Assembly: GCA_021780795.1 (NCBI GenBank)
Contig: JAJXYA010000136.1
Coordinates: 1 to 12,285, forward strand
Source of the DNA: Bacillota bacterium
GTDB taxonomy: Bacteria > Bacillota_A > Clostridia > Clostridiales > Clostridiaceae
DNA length: 12,285 nucleotides
Direction of reading: 5' to 3'
Positions 1-7,150 of the stretch are shown here, piece by piece. The position numbers were made by a program, and so were the translations under genes. The notes below the pieces were generated by a model. That model saw only the letters and a program-made list of their open reading frames with translations, had not been told where the DNA came from and ran no database searches. Position 1 is the first letter of the stretch; every line of letters starts with the position of its first letter.

Positions 1-627
1 TCTATAAATGTAGTAAAGCATTATGGTCAAGGCTTAGCACCATATTTTATATCCTTGTCATTATGGATAGGTGCACTTTTTGCAAGTCTAATCCTTTCAG
101 TTACTAAAAAGTTAAAATTATTTAAAGGTAAGATTTTAAATAATTTTGCAATAAGAGTTTTGTTAGGTTCAATATATGTTGCCCTACAGTCTATTATTGT
201 AAGTTTTGCTCTTGTAACCGTGTTAAATATTAGTCCGGTTAATGTAACTGCATTTTATTTATTAAATATACTTGTTGCAGTAACCTTCTTTAATGTTATG
301 TTTGGAGTATCAAATGCTATAGGGCTTGCAGGAGCACCAGTTATGTTTGTATTTTTAATAATTCAACTAGGTTCTTCTGCTGGGACTTTCCCAATACAAA
401 CAGCACCACAAATATATAGAGTAATTAATTCTGTGATTCCTATGACATATTCCGTTGATTGTTTAAGAATGACTATATCAGGAATAGATTATAGCTTGCT
501 CCTTGGAGATATAAAAATTTTGGTAGGCTTTACATTAGCTTTCTTAGCTATAGGATTCTTTGTTGGAGAAGCTTTTAAACTTATTAAAAATAGAAAAGTG
601 GAAACAAAAGCAGCAAAAGCAGCTTAA
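1..627 (+). CDS. YhgE/Pip-type membrane protein, C-terminal part (5' end outside window)
   Basis: The frame is open from base 1, so this is the C-terminal 208 residues of a longer protein. The visible part is almost entirely membrane-embedded, with about five hydrophobic segments and a short basic, Ala/Lys-rich cytoplasmic tail (KNRKVETKAAKAA). The first residues (HYGQGLAPYFISLSLWIGA) and the later loop (FP..TAPQIYRVINSVIPMTYSVDCLR) match what I know of the C-terminal ABC-2-like membrane domain of YhgE/Pip proteins. In that family a single N-terminal helix and a long extracellular coiled-coil region precede this domain. Family members are linked to export or cell-surface roles, but no substrate can be read here. 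A TTG at base 55 is not a real start, because the conserved family sequence continues upstream of it. The gene ends at a strong hairpin and looks like the last of its unit. Family assignment is fairly sure; function is not. Confidence 0.8.
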   Translation, partial: SINVVKHYGQGLAPYFISLSLWIGALFASLILSVTKKLKLFKGKILNNFAIRVLLGSIYVALQSIIVSFALVTVLNISPVNVTAFYLLNILVAVTFFNVMFGVSNAIGLAGAPVMFVFLIIQLGSSAGTFPIQTAPQIYRVINSVIPMTYSVDCLRMTISGIDYSLLLGDIKILVGFTLAFLAIGFFVGEAFKLIKNRKVETKAAKAA

Positions 628-629
628 AA

Positions 630-680
630 AAATAGAACCTGTACAGTTCTTATGAAATTAAAACTGTACAGGTTCTATTT
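630..680 (+). terminator. Perfect 19-bp hairpin terminator after the YhgE/Pip gene
   Basis: Bases 630-648 are the exact reverse complement of 662-680, with a 13-base loop. The arm is A-rich on the left and ends in ATTT on the right, so it can act as an intrinsic terminator for the upstream gene, though the T-run is short. The right arm runs straight into the -35 box of the glnS promoter. Confidence 0.75.
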
Positions 681-706
681 ACAATAAACATATGTGTAGG
701 TATAAT
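678..706 (+). promoter_or_regulatory. Probable sigma-A promoter of glnS
   Basis: TTTACA (678-683) and TATAAT (701-706) are separated by 17 bases, close to the consensus. The predicted transcript would start near 713 and give a leader of about 45 bases ending in an AAAGGGG ribosome binding site before the ATG at 759. The leader is too short for a T-box. The -35 box overlaps the last bases of the upstream terminator arm. Confidence 0.55.
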
Positions 707-758
707 AATACTATAATTTGTAAAGAATCATATACATGAAAGCAAAAGGGGTAAGAAA

Positions 759-2426
759 ATGTCTAATGAAATAAGTCCTTCCAATTTTATAAGAAATATT
801 ATTATTGATGATTTAAATACTGGAAAATGTAAACAAGTGATAACTCGTTTCCCTCCTGAACCAAACGGGTATTTGCATATTGGTCATGCTAAATCAATAA
901 TATTAAACTCTGCTCTTTCAGAAGAGTTTAAAGGGAAATTTAATCTAAGATTTGACGATACAAACCCAATAAAGGAAGATACAGAGTACGTTGAATCTAT
1001 AAAAGAAGACGTGAAATGGCTAGGCGGTAATTGGGATGGAATATATTTTGCATCTAATTATTTTGATACAATGTATGAAAAGGCTACTCTTTTAATTAAA
1101 AAAGGTTTAGCATATGTTTGTGATTTATCACCTGAAGAAATGAGAGAATATAGAGGAACCTTAACTGAAGGTGGAAAAGATAGTCCATATAGAAATAGAA
1201 CCATTGAAGAAAATCTTCAGTTGTTTGAAAGCATGAAAAATGGAGAATTTAAAGATGGAGAAAAAGTATTAAGAGCAAAAATAGATATGTCTTCTCCAAA
1301 TATTAATTTAAGAGATCCTATACTATATAGAATAGCTCATACCGAGCATCATAATACAAAAGATAAATAGTGCATTTACCCAATGTATGATTTTGCTCAT
1401 CCTATTGAAGATGCTATAGAAGGGGTAACACATTCAATATGCACTTTGGAATTTGAGGATCACAGACCACTTTACGATTGGATAGTAAAAGAATGTGAAA
1501 TGGAATTTGTTCCAAGGCAATTTGAATTTGCAAGATTAAATATAACTAATACTGTTATGAGCAAAAGAAAATTAAAGCAACTTGTAGATGAAAAAATAGT
1601 TGATGGATGGGATGATCCTAGAATGCCAACTATTTGTGGCTTAAGAAGAAAGGGTTACACAAAGGAAGCTATAAGAAACTTTTGTAGTGCAATTGGTGTT
1701 GCTAAGTCTAATTCAACTGTAGATTCACAAATGCTTGAATATTTTATAAGGGAAGATTTGCAATTAAAAGCACAGGCTGCAATGGCAGTAATGAGACCTT
1801 TAAAATTAATTATAACAAATTATCCAGAAGATCAGACAGAATTATTAGAAATTGAAAATAATGCAAATGACGAAGCACAAGGTAAAAGGCTTGTCCCATT
1901 TTCAAGGGAACTGTATATAGAAAGAGAAGATTTTATGGAAGTTCCAGTTAAAAAATATTTCAGATTATTTCCTGGAAATGAAGTGAGATTAAAGGGTGGA
2001 TATTTTGCTAAATGCACAGGCTTTATAAAAGATGAAAATGGAGAGGTAGTAGAGGTACATTGTACTTATGATCCTGATACAAAGTCTGGTTCTGGTTTTA
2101 CCGGAAGGAAGGTAAAAGCAACAATTCATTGGGTAGAGGCAAAAACAGCGAAAACAGCTGAATTTAGATTGTTTGAACCTTTAATATTAGATGATATAGA
2201 AGAAAATGAAGGAAAAAACTTTTTAGAGCAAATAAATCCTAAATCTCTAGAAATACTCCAAGGCTTTATTGAACCTGTAGCTATAGAAAATGCAAAGGTT
2301 CAAGATAAATTCCAACTAATAAGAAATGGATTTTTTACTGTAGATTCAAAATATACTACAGAAGAAAAACTTGTATTTAATAGAATTGTATCACTTAAGA
2401 GTTCATTTAAAATAGATAAAAAATAG
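759..2426 (+). pseudogene. glnS: Glutaminyl-tRNA synthetase interrupted by one in-frame amber codon
   Basis: The product would charge tRNA-Gln with glutamine. Read through, the frame gives 555 codons, the normal GlnRS length. The class I signature HIGH is at residues 40-43 within [12 protein letters not shown], and the KMSKS-equivalent VMSKRK is at 266-271. The anticodon-binding beta-barrel region follows to the end. Codon 204 (1368-1370) is TAG. The sequence resumes at once in the same frame as C-I-Y-P-M-Y-D-F, where GlnRS has '[10 protein letters not shown]', so a TGG Trp codon has become TAG. HIGH and MSK fall on opposite sides of the stop, so neither fragment could be active alone. The ATG at 1383 has no ribosome binding site. 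The rest shows no decay, which suggests a recent mutation, a base-call error or readthrough. Many Firmicutes make Gln-tRNA through GatCAB, so loss could be tolerated. The start at 759 follows AAAGGGG. Confidence 0.9.
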
Positions 2427-2450
2427 GATAGATACTCTATAAAATTTAAT

Positions 2451-2512
2451 AAAATGAAAGAGGAATTAAGTAGTTGAAGGTATTGTTTCACTCTTAGTTC
2501 CTCTTTTATTTT
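2451..2512. terminator. Bidirectional terminator between glnS and the lipoprotein gene
   Basis: Bases 2451-2470 pair with 2493-2512 over 20 positions, two of them G-U wobbles. The stem has an A-rich left flank and a T-rich right arm (CTTTTATTTT). It lies between convergent genes and can stop transcription from both strands. Confidence 0.75.
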
Positions 2513-2528
2513 ATATAAAGCTATCAAA

Positions 2529-3101
2529 TTAATTTGAATAAGCAGCTTCTAAAAAACCATTTAAACTGGACTGATTTTGGAAAACGCCATCAACAGATAA
2601 TGCATATATTGAATAGGTAGTGCTACTAAGCATCTTGAAGGTTATGATTGTATAAGCAGGTGAATTGTTATAATAGGCTGTACCTTCTGCTCTTACGTAG
2701 TAATTCCCATCAGTTCCTGAGTAAGCACTCCATCGAGGATTTTCTATCATTCCTTGAATTGCCTGCCCCATACTTTTATTTGTATAGTTTCCATAAGTAC
2801 TGTTTTTAACAACGTTGATGAAGTTTTGAAGCTCAGAATTATTAGAGCTTGAGTTAGAGTTACTGTTAGAATTAGAATTAGAGTTTGAGTTAGAGTTAGA
2901 GTTAGAGTTAGAATTAATGTTGTTGTTAGAATTAGAATTAGAATTACTAGTATTGTTAGAATTATTCTTTGAATTACTATTAGAATCAGAACTATTACTT
3001 GGGCTAGGATTAAAAGTATTAGGATTCAAATTATTACAAGCCGTTAAAATAAAACAAATAAAAATAATGCAAAGAGGTAAGAATAATTTATTGATTTTCA
3101 T
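2529..3101 (-). CDS. Small secreted lipoprotein with Asn-Ser repeat linker
   Basis: A 190-residue protein that begins with a basic n-region and hydrophobic core, followed by the lipobox L19-T-A-C22, so Cys22 should be lipidated and anchor it outside the membrane. Residues 23-92 are a low-complexity Asn/Ser linker that includes eleven consecutive Asn-Ser pairs (63-84). A compact C-terminal domain follows (about 93-190: FINVVKNSTYGNY..KSMGQAIQGMIENPRWSAY..GNYYVRAEGTAYY). Its pattern of a short helix, a W, then beta-strands resembles a domain found at the C-terminus of several clostridial secreted or zinc-ribbon proteins. I cannot name a function. The linker DNA is a hexanucleotide tandem repeat, so its length may vary between strains without a frameshift. 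The start is set by GGAGGA (3109-3114 on the complement) seven bases upstream of the ATG. It is transcribed divergently from the GH1 gene. Confidence 0.85.
   Translation of the reverse strand: MKINKLFLPLCIIFICFILTACNNLNPNTFNPSPSNSSDSNSNSKNNSNNTSNSNSNSNNNINSNSNSNSNSNSNSNSNSNSNSSSNNSELQNFINVVKNSTYGNYTNKSMGQAIQGMIENPRWSAYSGTDGNYYVRAEGTAYYNNSPAYTIITFKMLSSTTYSIYALSVDGVFQNQSSLNGFLEAAYSN
2866..2913. repeat. Hexanucleotide tandem repeat (TTAGAG/TTAGAA) in the lipoprotein linker
   Basis: Eight consecutive 6-base units, mostly TTAGAG with TTAGAA and one TTTGAG variant, encode Asn-Ser pairs on the minus strand. A second block of three TTAGAA units lies at 2926-2943. The unit length is a multiple of three, so slippage would change only linker length. 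Confidence 0.85.
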
Positions 3102-3120
3102 AAATATTTCCTCCAGCTAA

Positions 3121-3147
3121 ATTATAACCATTTTATATTTTATTCAA
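3121..3147 (-). promoter_or_regulatory. Possible promoter of the lipoprotein gene
   Basis: On the complement, TTGAAT (3142-3147) and a perfect TATAAT (3121-3126) are separated by 15 bases. The spacer is short, and the start would fall only about a dozen bases before the ATG, so this is a weak call. Confidence 0.25.
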
Positions 3148-3227
3148 GGTGCCTAATATGTGTTACAAGTAAATTTATTATTTACGATAAGTTAAAATTG
3201 TATCAATACAGTTTGAGATTATAACAT

Positions 3228-3255
3228 TTGTATTATTGAAAATAATGTCTATAAT
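3228..3255 (+). promoter_or_regulatory. Probable promoter of the GH1 gene
   Basis: TTGTAT (3228-3233) and TATAAT (3250-3255) have a 16-base spacer in the divergent intergenic region. I see no antiterminator hairpin of the BglG/LicT type and no clear catabolite (cre) box between here and the start at 3319. Confidence 0.4.
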
Positions 3256-3318
3256 AAAATTATAAGAATGAAATATGTATTAATTTTATAAATAATAAAT
3301 ATAAGGAGAGTTGATAAT

Positions 3319-4734
3319 ATGTTACATAAGAGATTAAAAGCTTTTCCACAAAATTTTTTATGGGGTGCATCCACTTCTGCCTATCAAGTTGAAGGCGCAA
3401 ATTTAATAGATGGCAAAGGACCATCCTGTCAGGATGTTAAAAAGGTGCCAGAAGGAACTTCAGAATTAGATGTATGTGCAGACCAATATCACCGTTATAA
3501 AGAAGATGTTGCTTTAATGGCAGAAATGGGCTTCAAGGTTTATAGATTTTCTATTTCTTGGTCAAGATTAATTCCAGAAGGAACAGGAGAGGTAAATACT
3601 AAAGGAGTAGAATATTACAATAATCTCATAAATGAATGCTTAAAGTATGACATAATTCCATTAGTTACAATGTTTCACTTTGATATGCCAGCAGCGCTTG
3701 ATAAAAGGGGAGGTTGGTCGAAGAGAGAATCTGTTGATTGGTTTGTAAATTTTGCAAAGGTTATGTATGAGAACTTTGGAGATAGGGTTAAGTATTGGTT
3801 AACTATAAATGAACAAAACGTATTAACACTAATGGGTGATGTTATCGGAACAACAATGATTCCAGAAGGTTGCACTAATATACAAAAAGAATTATATCAA
3901 CAAAATCATCATATGCTTCTAGCTCAAGCAAAGGCAATGGCATTATGTCATGAAATGATTAAAGATGCTAAAATTGGACCTGCTCCAAATATTTCTTTAG
4001 TATATCCAGCAAGTTGTAAACCGGAAGACAATTTGGCAGCTCAAAATTTGAATGCAATTAGAAATTGGTTATATTTAGATATGGCGGTTTATGGGAAATA
4101 TAATAATTTAGTTTTGTCGTATTTAGAAGAAATCGATGCAGTTCCAGAAATACAGGAAGGCGATATGGAAATTTTAGCATCAGGAAAACCAGATTTCATT
4201 GGTTTCAATTATTACAATACGGCTACGGTACAAGCTAATAATGAAGTAGATGCAAATGAAGGAAAAGGAGATCAGCAAAAGGTTTTTGATGTACCAGGAT
4301 TATATAAAGGATTTAAAAACCCTAACCTTAAGGCTACAGAGTTTGGCTGGGAGATAGATCCTGAAGGCTTTAGAGCAACAGCACGAGAAATCTATTCAAG
4401 ATATAGACTGCCTCTTATTGTAACTGAAAATGGTTTAGGAGCTTATGATAAATTAGAAGATGGAAGGGTACATGATCAGTACCGAATCGAATACCTAAGA
4501 AAACATATAGAACAACTTCATTTAGCTATAACTGATGGTGTAGACATGATGGGATACTGCCCTTGGTCTGCAATAGATTTAATATCTACTCACGAAGGTA
4601 TGGTTAAACGTTATGGTTTTATATATGTTGATAGAGAAGAGTTTGATTTAAAGTCTTTAGATAGATATAAAAAGGATTCTTTTTATTGGTATAAGAAAGT
4701 TATTAGAACTAATGGAGAAGACTTGACCGATTAA
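3319..4734 (+). CDS. GH1 6-phospho-beta-glycosidase
   Basis: A 471-residue cytoplasmic (beta/alpha)8-barrel hydrolase of normal GH1 length. The N-terminal signature FLWGASTSAYQVEGA is at 13-27. The acid/base Glu is E165 in TINEQN and the nucleophile is E370 in VTENG. Near the C-terminus S423, K430 and Y432 (in STHEGMVKRYGF) occupy the spacing of the Ser-Lys-Tyr phosphate-binding set of phospho-beta-glycosidases such as LacG. This points to 6-phospho-beta-glucosides (or galactosides) imported by a PTS rather than free glycosides. The residue after the acid/base is Gln (NEQ), where most members have Pro or Ile. No PTS permease or BglG-type regulator is adjacent, so the sugar must be phosphorylated by a system encoded elsewhere. 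AAGGAG (3303-3308) lies upstream of the ATG, and the gene appears monocistronic, ending at its own terminator. Confidence 0.92.
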   Translation: MLHKRLKAFPQNFLWGASTSAYQVEGANLIDGKGPSCQDVKKVPEGTSELDVCADQYHRYKEDVALMAEMGFKVYRFSISWSRLIPEGTGEVNTKGVEYYNNLINECLKYDIIPLVTMFHFDMPAALDKRGGWSKRESVDWFVNFAKVMYENFGDRVKYWLTINEQNVLTLMGDVIGTTMIPEGCTNIQKELYQQNHHMLLAQAKAMALCHEMIKDAKIGPAPNISLVYPASCKPEDNLAAQNLNAIRNWLYLDMAVYGKYNNLVLSYLEEIDAVPEIQEGDMEILASGKPDFIGFNYYNTATVQANNEVDANEGKGDQQKVFDVPGLYKGFKNPNLKATEFGWEIDPEGFRATAREIYSRYRLPLIVTENGLGAYDKLEDGRVHDQYRIEYLRKHIEQLHLAITDGVDMMGYCPWSAIDLISTHEGMVKRYGFIYVDREEFDLKSLDRYKKDSFYWYKKVIRTNGEDLTD

Positions 4735-4818
4735 TTAATATTGTTAGATTCCAATAATTGTGATACGATATCGAGGCTGGTGACACTTGGTTGAATTCAC
4801 ATGATTGATTCCCTAATG

Positions 4819-4851
4819 TGCCACATCAGATAAATCTGATGTGGCATTTTT
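4819..4851 (+). terminator. Intrinsic terminator downstream of the GH1 gene
   Basis: TGCCACATCAGA (4819-4830) and TCTGATGTGGCA (4835-4846) form a perfect 12-bp stem with a TAAA loop, followed directly by five T residues. This is a textbook rho-independent terminator. Confidence 0.92.
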
Positions 4852-4918
4852 AACTGAATTTGACTTCCTTAAAATCTTGCAATGTATAGAAAATTTGCTC
4901 AGTGTCACATATATATTA

Positions 4919-4970
4919 ATATTATTTTGAAATTTTTTGATTATCAAACTTGCAAAATTGAAAATAATAT
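4919..4970. promoter_or_regulatory. Nested inverted repeats, possible operator of the aminotransferase gene
   Basis: Outer arms 4919-4928 and 4961-4970 pair over 10 bp, and inner arms 4931-4936 and 4954-4959 over 6 bp. Near the centre lies a 13-base palindrome, TTTGATTATCAAA (4936-4948), directly before the proposed -35 box. That is a common geometry for a repressor or activator site. The DNA is very AT-rich, so chance pairing is a real alternative. Confidence 0.35.
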
Positions 4971-4978
4971 ATTAAAAT
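4950..4978 (+). promoter_or_regulatory. Probable promoter of the aminotransferase gene
   Basis: TTGCAA (4950-4955) and TAAAAT (4973-4978) are 17 bases apart. The -10 box matches consensus at five of six positions. A weaker alternative is TTGAAA (4958-4963) with TATGAG. Confidence 0.4.
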
Positions 4979-5048
4979 TTTTATGAGTGTACTTTTGTGT
5001 AAAAAATTAAATATTATTTAATTATATTAAGGAGGCTTTCACACATAA

Positions 5049-6320
5049 ATGGAATTTGCTAGTATGGATTCTAAAGCTTTAAAGCAGTATAGAGAACAAC
5101 TTTATAAAAGGTATAAGGATTTTCAAGGTAAAAATTTAAAATACAATATGTCACGGGGTAAGCCTTGTAAAGAACAATTAGATTTATCCATGGAGTTACT
5201 TAATATAAAGGAATATGAAAATGAAGATGGACTAGATTGCAGAAATTATGGAATTGTGGACGGTATCCCTGAAGCTAAGAAACTTTTTTCAAAGCTTATA
5301 GAAGTTGATGAGGATGAAGTTATAATAGGTGGCAATTCAGCACTTACTATGATTTATGACACATTATCTCGGGCTATGCTATTCGGAGTTTCAGAAAATG
5401 CTATACCTTGGAGAAAGCTGCCAAAGGTTAAGTTTTTATGTCCTTGTCCTGGATATGATCGTCATTTTGCAATTTGTGAACTTCTTGGAATCGAAATGAT
5501 TGTTGTAGATATGAAATCAGATGGTCCTGATATAGACACTATTGAAAAGCTTGTAGCTGAAGATGACACAATAAAAGGAATTATGTGTGTGCCTAAATAT
5601 AGCAATCCTGATGGAATTACATATTCAGATGAGATTGTAGATAGACTTGCGGCTATGAAAACAAAGGCAAAGGATTTTAGAATTATATGGGACAATGCTT
5701 ATATTGTTCATCATCTTTCTGAAAATGGAGATAAGTTAAAAAATATTTTGAAAGCTTGTAAAAAAGCAGGAAATGAAAATAGAGTATATATTTTCGCATC
5801 GACTTCTAAAATAACTTTTCCTGGCTCTGGAGTGGCGGTTATGGCTTCTAGCAGTGAAAACATTGAGAGAATAAAAAGTAAATTAATTATTCAGATGATA
5901 GGCCCTGATAAAATTAATCAGCTAAGGCATGTCAAATTTTTAAAAAGTGTTGAAAATATCGAAGAACATATGAAGAAACATGCTAAAATAATAGGACCAA
6001 AGTTTTCGGAAGTTTTAAATATATTAGAGTCTGAACTTGGTGGAAAAGGAATAGCCTTTTGGAACAAACCTAATGGAGGATACTTTATAAGTCTTAATAC
6101 ACTTGATGGATGTGCAAAAAAAATAGTTAAAATGGCTTTAGAAGCAGGTATTACTATGACCCCAGCTGGTTCTACATATCCATATGGAAAGGATCCAAGA
6201 GACAGAAATATTAGAATTGCTCCTTCTTTACCTTCTATGGACGAGTTAAAGAATGCTATAGAGATATTTTGCATATGCGTGCAAATAGTAAGTGTTGATA
6301 AGCTGTTAAATTCAAGATAA
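5049..6320 (+). CDS. Class Ic aspartate-type aminotransferase (PLP-dependent)
   Basis: A 423-residue fold-type I PLP enzyme. The early motif MSRGKPCKEQLDLS and the sequence YGIVDGIPEAKKLF match the distinct aspartate aminotransferase subgroup of which the Corynebacterium enzyme is a known example, rather than AspC or MocR types. Visible active-site residues are N186-P187 in KYSNPDG, D215 and Y218 in IIWDNAYIVHH, the Schiff-base lysine K254 in FASTSKITFPGSG, and R389 in RNIRIAPS for the substrate carboxylate. The likely reaction is amino-group transfer between aspartate or a similar amino acid and 2-oxoglutarate in the cytoplasm. The exact substrate is not certain. AAGGAGG (5029-5035) sits 13 bases before the ATG at 5049, a slightly long spacing, but the next in-frame ATG (5064) is further away. 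The gene is monocistronic, with its own promoter region and terminator. Confidence 0.88.
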   Translation: MEFASMDSKALKQYREQLYKRYKDFQGKNLKYNMSRGKPCKEQLDLSMELLNIKEYENEDGLDCRNYGIVDGIPEAKKLFSKLIEVDEDEVIIGGNSALTMIYDTLSRAMLFGVSENAIPWRKLPKVKFLCPCPGYDRHFAICELLGIEMIVVDMKSDGPDIDTIEKLVAEDDTIKGIMCVPKYSNPDGITYSDEIVDRLAAMKTKAKDFRIIWDNAYIVHHLSENGDKLKNILKACKKAGNENRVYIFASTSKITFPGSGVAVMASSSENIERIKSKLIIQMIGPDKINQLRHVKFLKSVENIEEHMKKHAKIIGPKFSEVLNILESELGGKGIAFWNKPNGGYFISLNTLDGCAKKIVKMALEAGITMTPAGSTYPYGKDPRDRNIRIAPSLPSMDELKNAIEIFCICVQIVSVDKLLNSR

Positions 6321-6324
6321 TATT

Positions 6325-6357
6325 TAAGAGGCTGTTTTATTGCAGCCCCTTATTTTT
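6325..6357 (+). terminator. Intrinsic terminator after the aminotransferase gene
   Basis: TAAGAGGCTG (6325-6334) pairs with CAGCCCCTTA (6343-6352) with one mismatch and an 8-base loop, followed by TTTTT (6353-6357). Confidence 0.8.
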
Positions 6358-6371
6358 GGTTTATGAAAATA

Positions 6372-6380
6372 TGTTATAAT
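6372..6380 (+). promoter_or_regulatory. Extended -10 promoter element left of the IS
   Basis: TGTTATAAT (6372-6380) is a full extended -10 element (TG-N-TATAAT) with no good -35 box, which extended -10 promoters tolerate. It could drive tnpA now. If the element begins near 6403, it may have been the original promoter of the kinase-PilZ unit. Confidence 0.4.
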
Positions 6381-6391
6381 AGTATTAAAAA

Positions 6392-6432
6392 TTTTGTTAA
6401 AAGGTTGTGAGTGTGAGTGCTAGTTAACAAAA
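6392..6432. repeat. 9-bp inverted repeat flanking GTGAGT repeats near the left end of the IS
   Basis: TTTTGTTAA (6392-6400) and TTAACAAAA (6424-6432) are perfect inverted copies. They flank a segment with an iterated GTGAG motif (TTGTGAGTGTGAGTG, 6405-6419). A GTGAGTTAC segment recurs near the right end (8269-8277), so these may be TnpA-binding motifs. That role is inferred. Confidence 0.4.
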
Positions 6433-6505
6433 CATTATATAAGTTTATATAATACTCTTGTATTTATACAATGTCTATAATATGATAGATACAAGAGGTG
6501 ATGTT

Positions 6506-7150
6506 ATGGAATATTATTCTATAGGGAAATTTTCAAAACTAATAGGTAAAAATGCTCAAACATTAAGAGAATGGGATAAAAAAGGTGAGTTGAAACCACA
6601 TCATATTACTCCTAGTGGGTATAGATATTATTCACAAGAGCAACTCAATCACTTTTTAGGGCTAAAAGGTGTTGTAACTAATACTAAAAAGGTAATTGGA
6701 TATTGTAGAGTGTCGAGTAATAAGCAAAAAGACGATTTAGTAAGACAAGTTGAGAATGTCAAAACATATATGATTGCTAAAGGATATTCTTTTGATGTTA
6801 TTACAGACATAGGAAGTGGCATTAACTACAATAAAAAAGGATTAAATCAATTAATAGATATGATAACTAATTCAGAAGTTGAAAAGATAGTAATTCTATA
6901 TAAAGATAGATTATTAAGATTTGGATTTGAAATCATAGAAAATCTATGTAATAAGTATGGAACTACTATTGAAATTATAGATAATACTGAAAAGATAGAG
7001 GAACAGGAATTAGTTCAGGATTTAATTCAAATTGTTACAATTTTTAGTTGTAGATTACAAGGCAAGAGAGCCAATAAGGCTAAAAAGATGATTAAGGAGT
7101 TGTTAGAAGATGATAACCTCAATGAAAGTAAGGCTAGAACCAAACAATAA
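6506..7150 (+). CDS. tnpA: IS607-family serine recombinase/transposase TnpA
   Basis: A 214-residue protein. Residues 3-52 form a MerR-like winged helix (YYSIGKFSKLIGKNAQTLREWDKKGEL..SGYRYYSQEQL) for end recognition. Residues 65-200 are a small serine-recombinase domain, with catalytic S70 in YCRVSS and the family's KDRLLRFGFEIIE and LVQDLIQIVTIFSCRLQGKRA segments. It cuts and rejoins element ends through a phosphoserine intermediate, giving excision and integration at GG cores. I chose the ATG at 6506 because AGAGGTG (6494-6500) sits five bases before it and the HTH begins there. A TTG at 6458 would add 16 residues without a ribosome binding site. The 3' end overlaps tnpB by 41 bases, so the two are translationally coupled. 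All expected motifs are present. Confidence 0.93.
   Translation: MEYYSIGKFSKLIGKNAQTLREWDKKGELKPHHITPSGYRYYSQEQLNHFLGLKGVVTNTKKVIGYCRVSSNKQKDDLVRQVENVKTYMIAKGYSFDVITDIGSGINYNKKGLNQLIDMITNSEVEKIVILYKDRLLRFGFEIIENLCNKYGTTIEIIDNTEKIEEQELVQDLIQIVTIFSCRLQGKRANKAKKMIKELLEDDNLNESKARTKQ

Larger units (their letters stand above)
4735..5048. other. 314-base intergenic region between the GH1 gene and the aminotransferase
   Basis: No gene is visible. Bases 4735-4818 form an unassigned 3' trailer that is less AT-rich around GATATCGAGGCTGGTGACAC (4768-4787) and has no convincing structure. It is followed by a terminator (4819-4851), an inverted-repeat region (4919-4970), a probable promoter (4950-4978), and an AAGGAGG site at 5029-5035 for the aminotransferase. 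Confidence 0.6.

Noticed and set aside
707..758. T-box or other leader riboswitch before glnS
   Set aside because: The leader is only about 45 bases and has no specifier loop or antiterminator pairing.
1383..2426. Independent gene starting at ATG 1383
   Set aside because: It is the second half of GlnRS. The ATG has no ribosome binding site and is the internal Met of the conserved CIYPMYDF segment.
2841..2990. CRISPR-like or intergenic repeat array
   Set aside because: The repeats are 6-base units inside a coding frame for Asn-Ser, with no unique spacers.
2917..3120. Plus-strand Leu/Glu-rich open frame
   Set aside because: It is the mirror of the Asn-Ser repeat on the minus strand. Its composition is wholly explained by TTAGAG repeats, and the real gene has a ribosome binding site and lipobox.
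4780..4908. Inverted 8-mer GTGACACT (4780-4787) / AGTGTCAC (4901-4908)
   Set aside because: It is short, widely spaced and lies on both sides of a strong terminator, so it is likely chance.
6360..6505. Group I intron (IStron) at the left end of the IS607 element
   Set aside because: Clostridial IStrons carry several hundred bases of intron core before tnpA. Here there are only about 100-150 bases and no recognisable core pairing.
6458..6505. TTG start giving tnpA 16 extra residues
   Set aside because: It has no Shine-Dalgarno. ATG 6506 has AGAGGTG at good spacing, and the HTH starts right after it.
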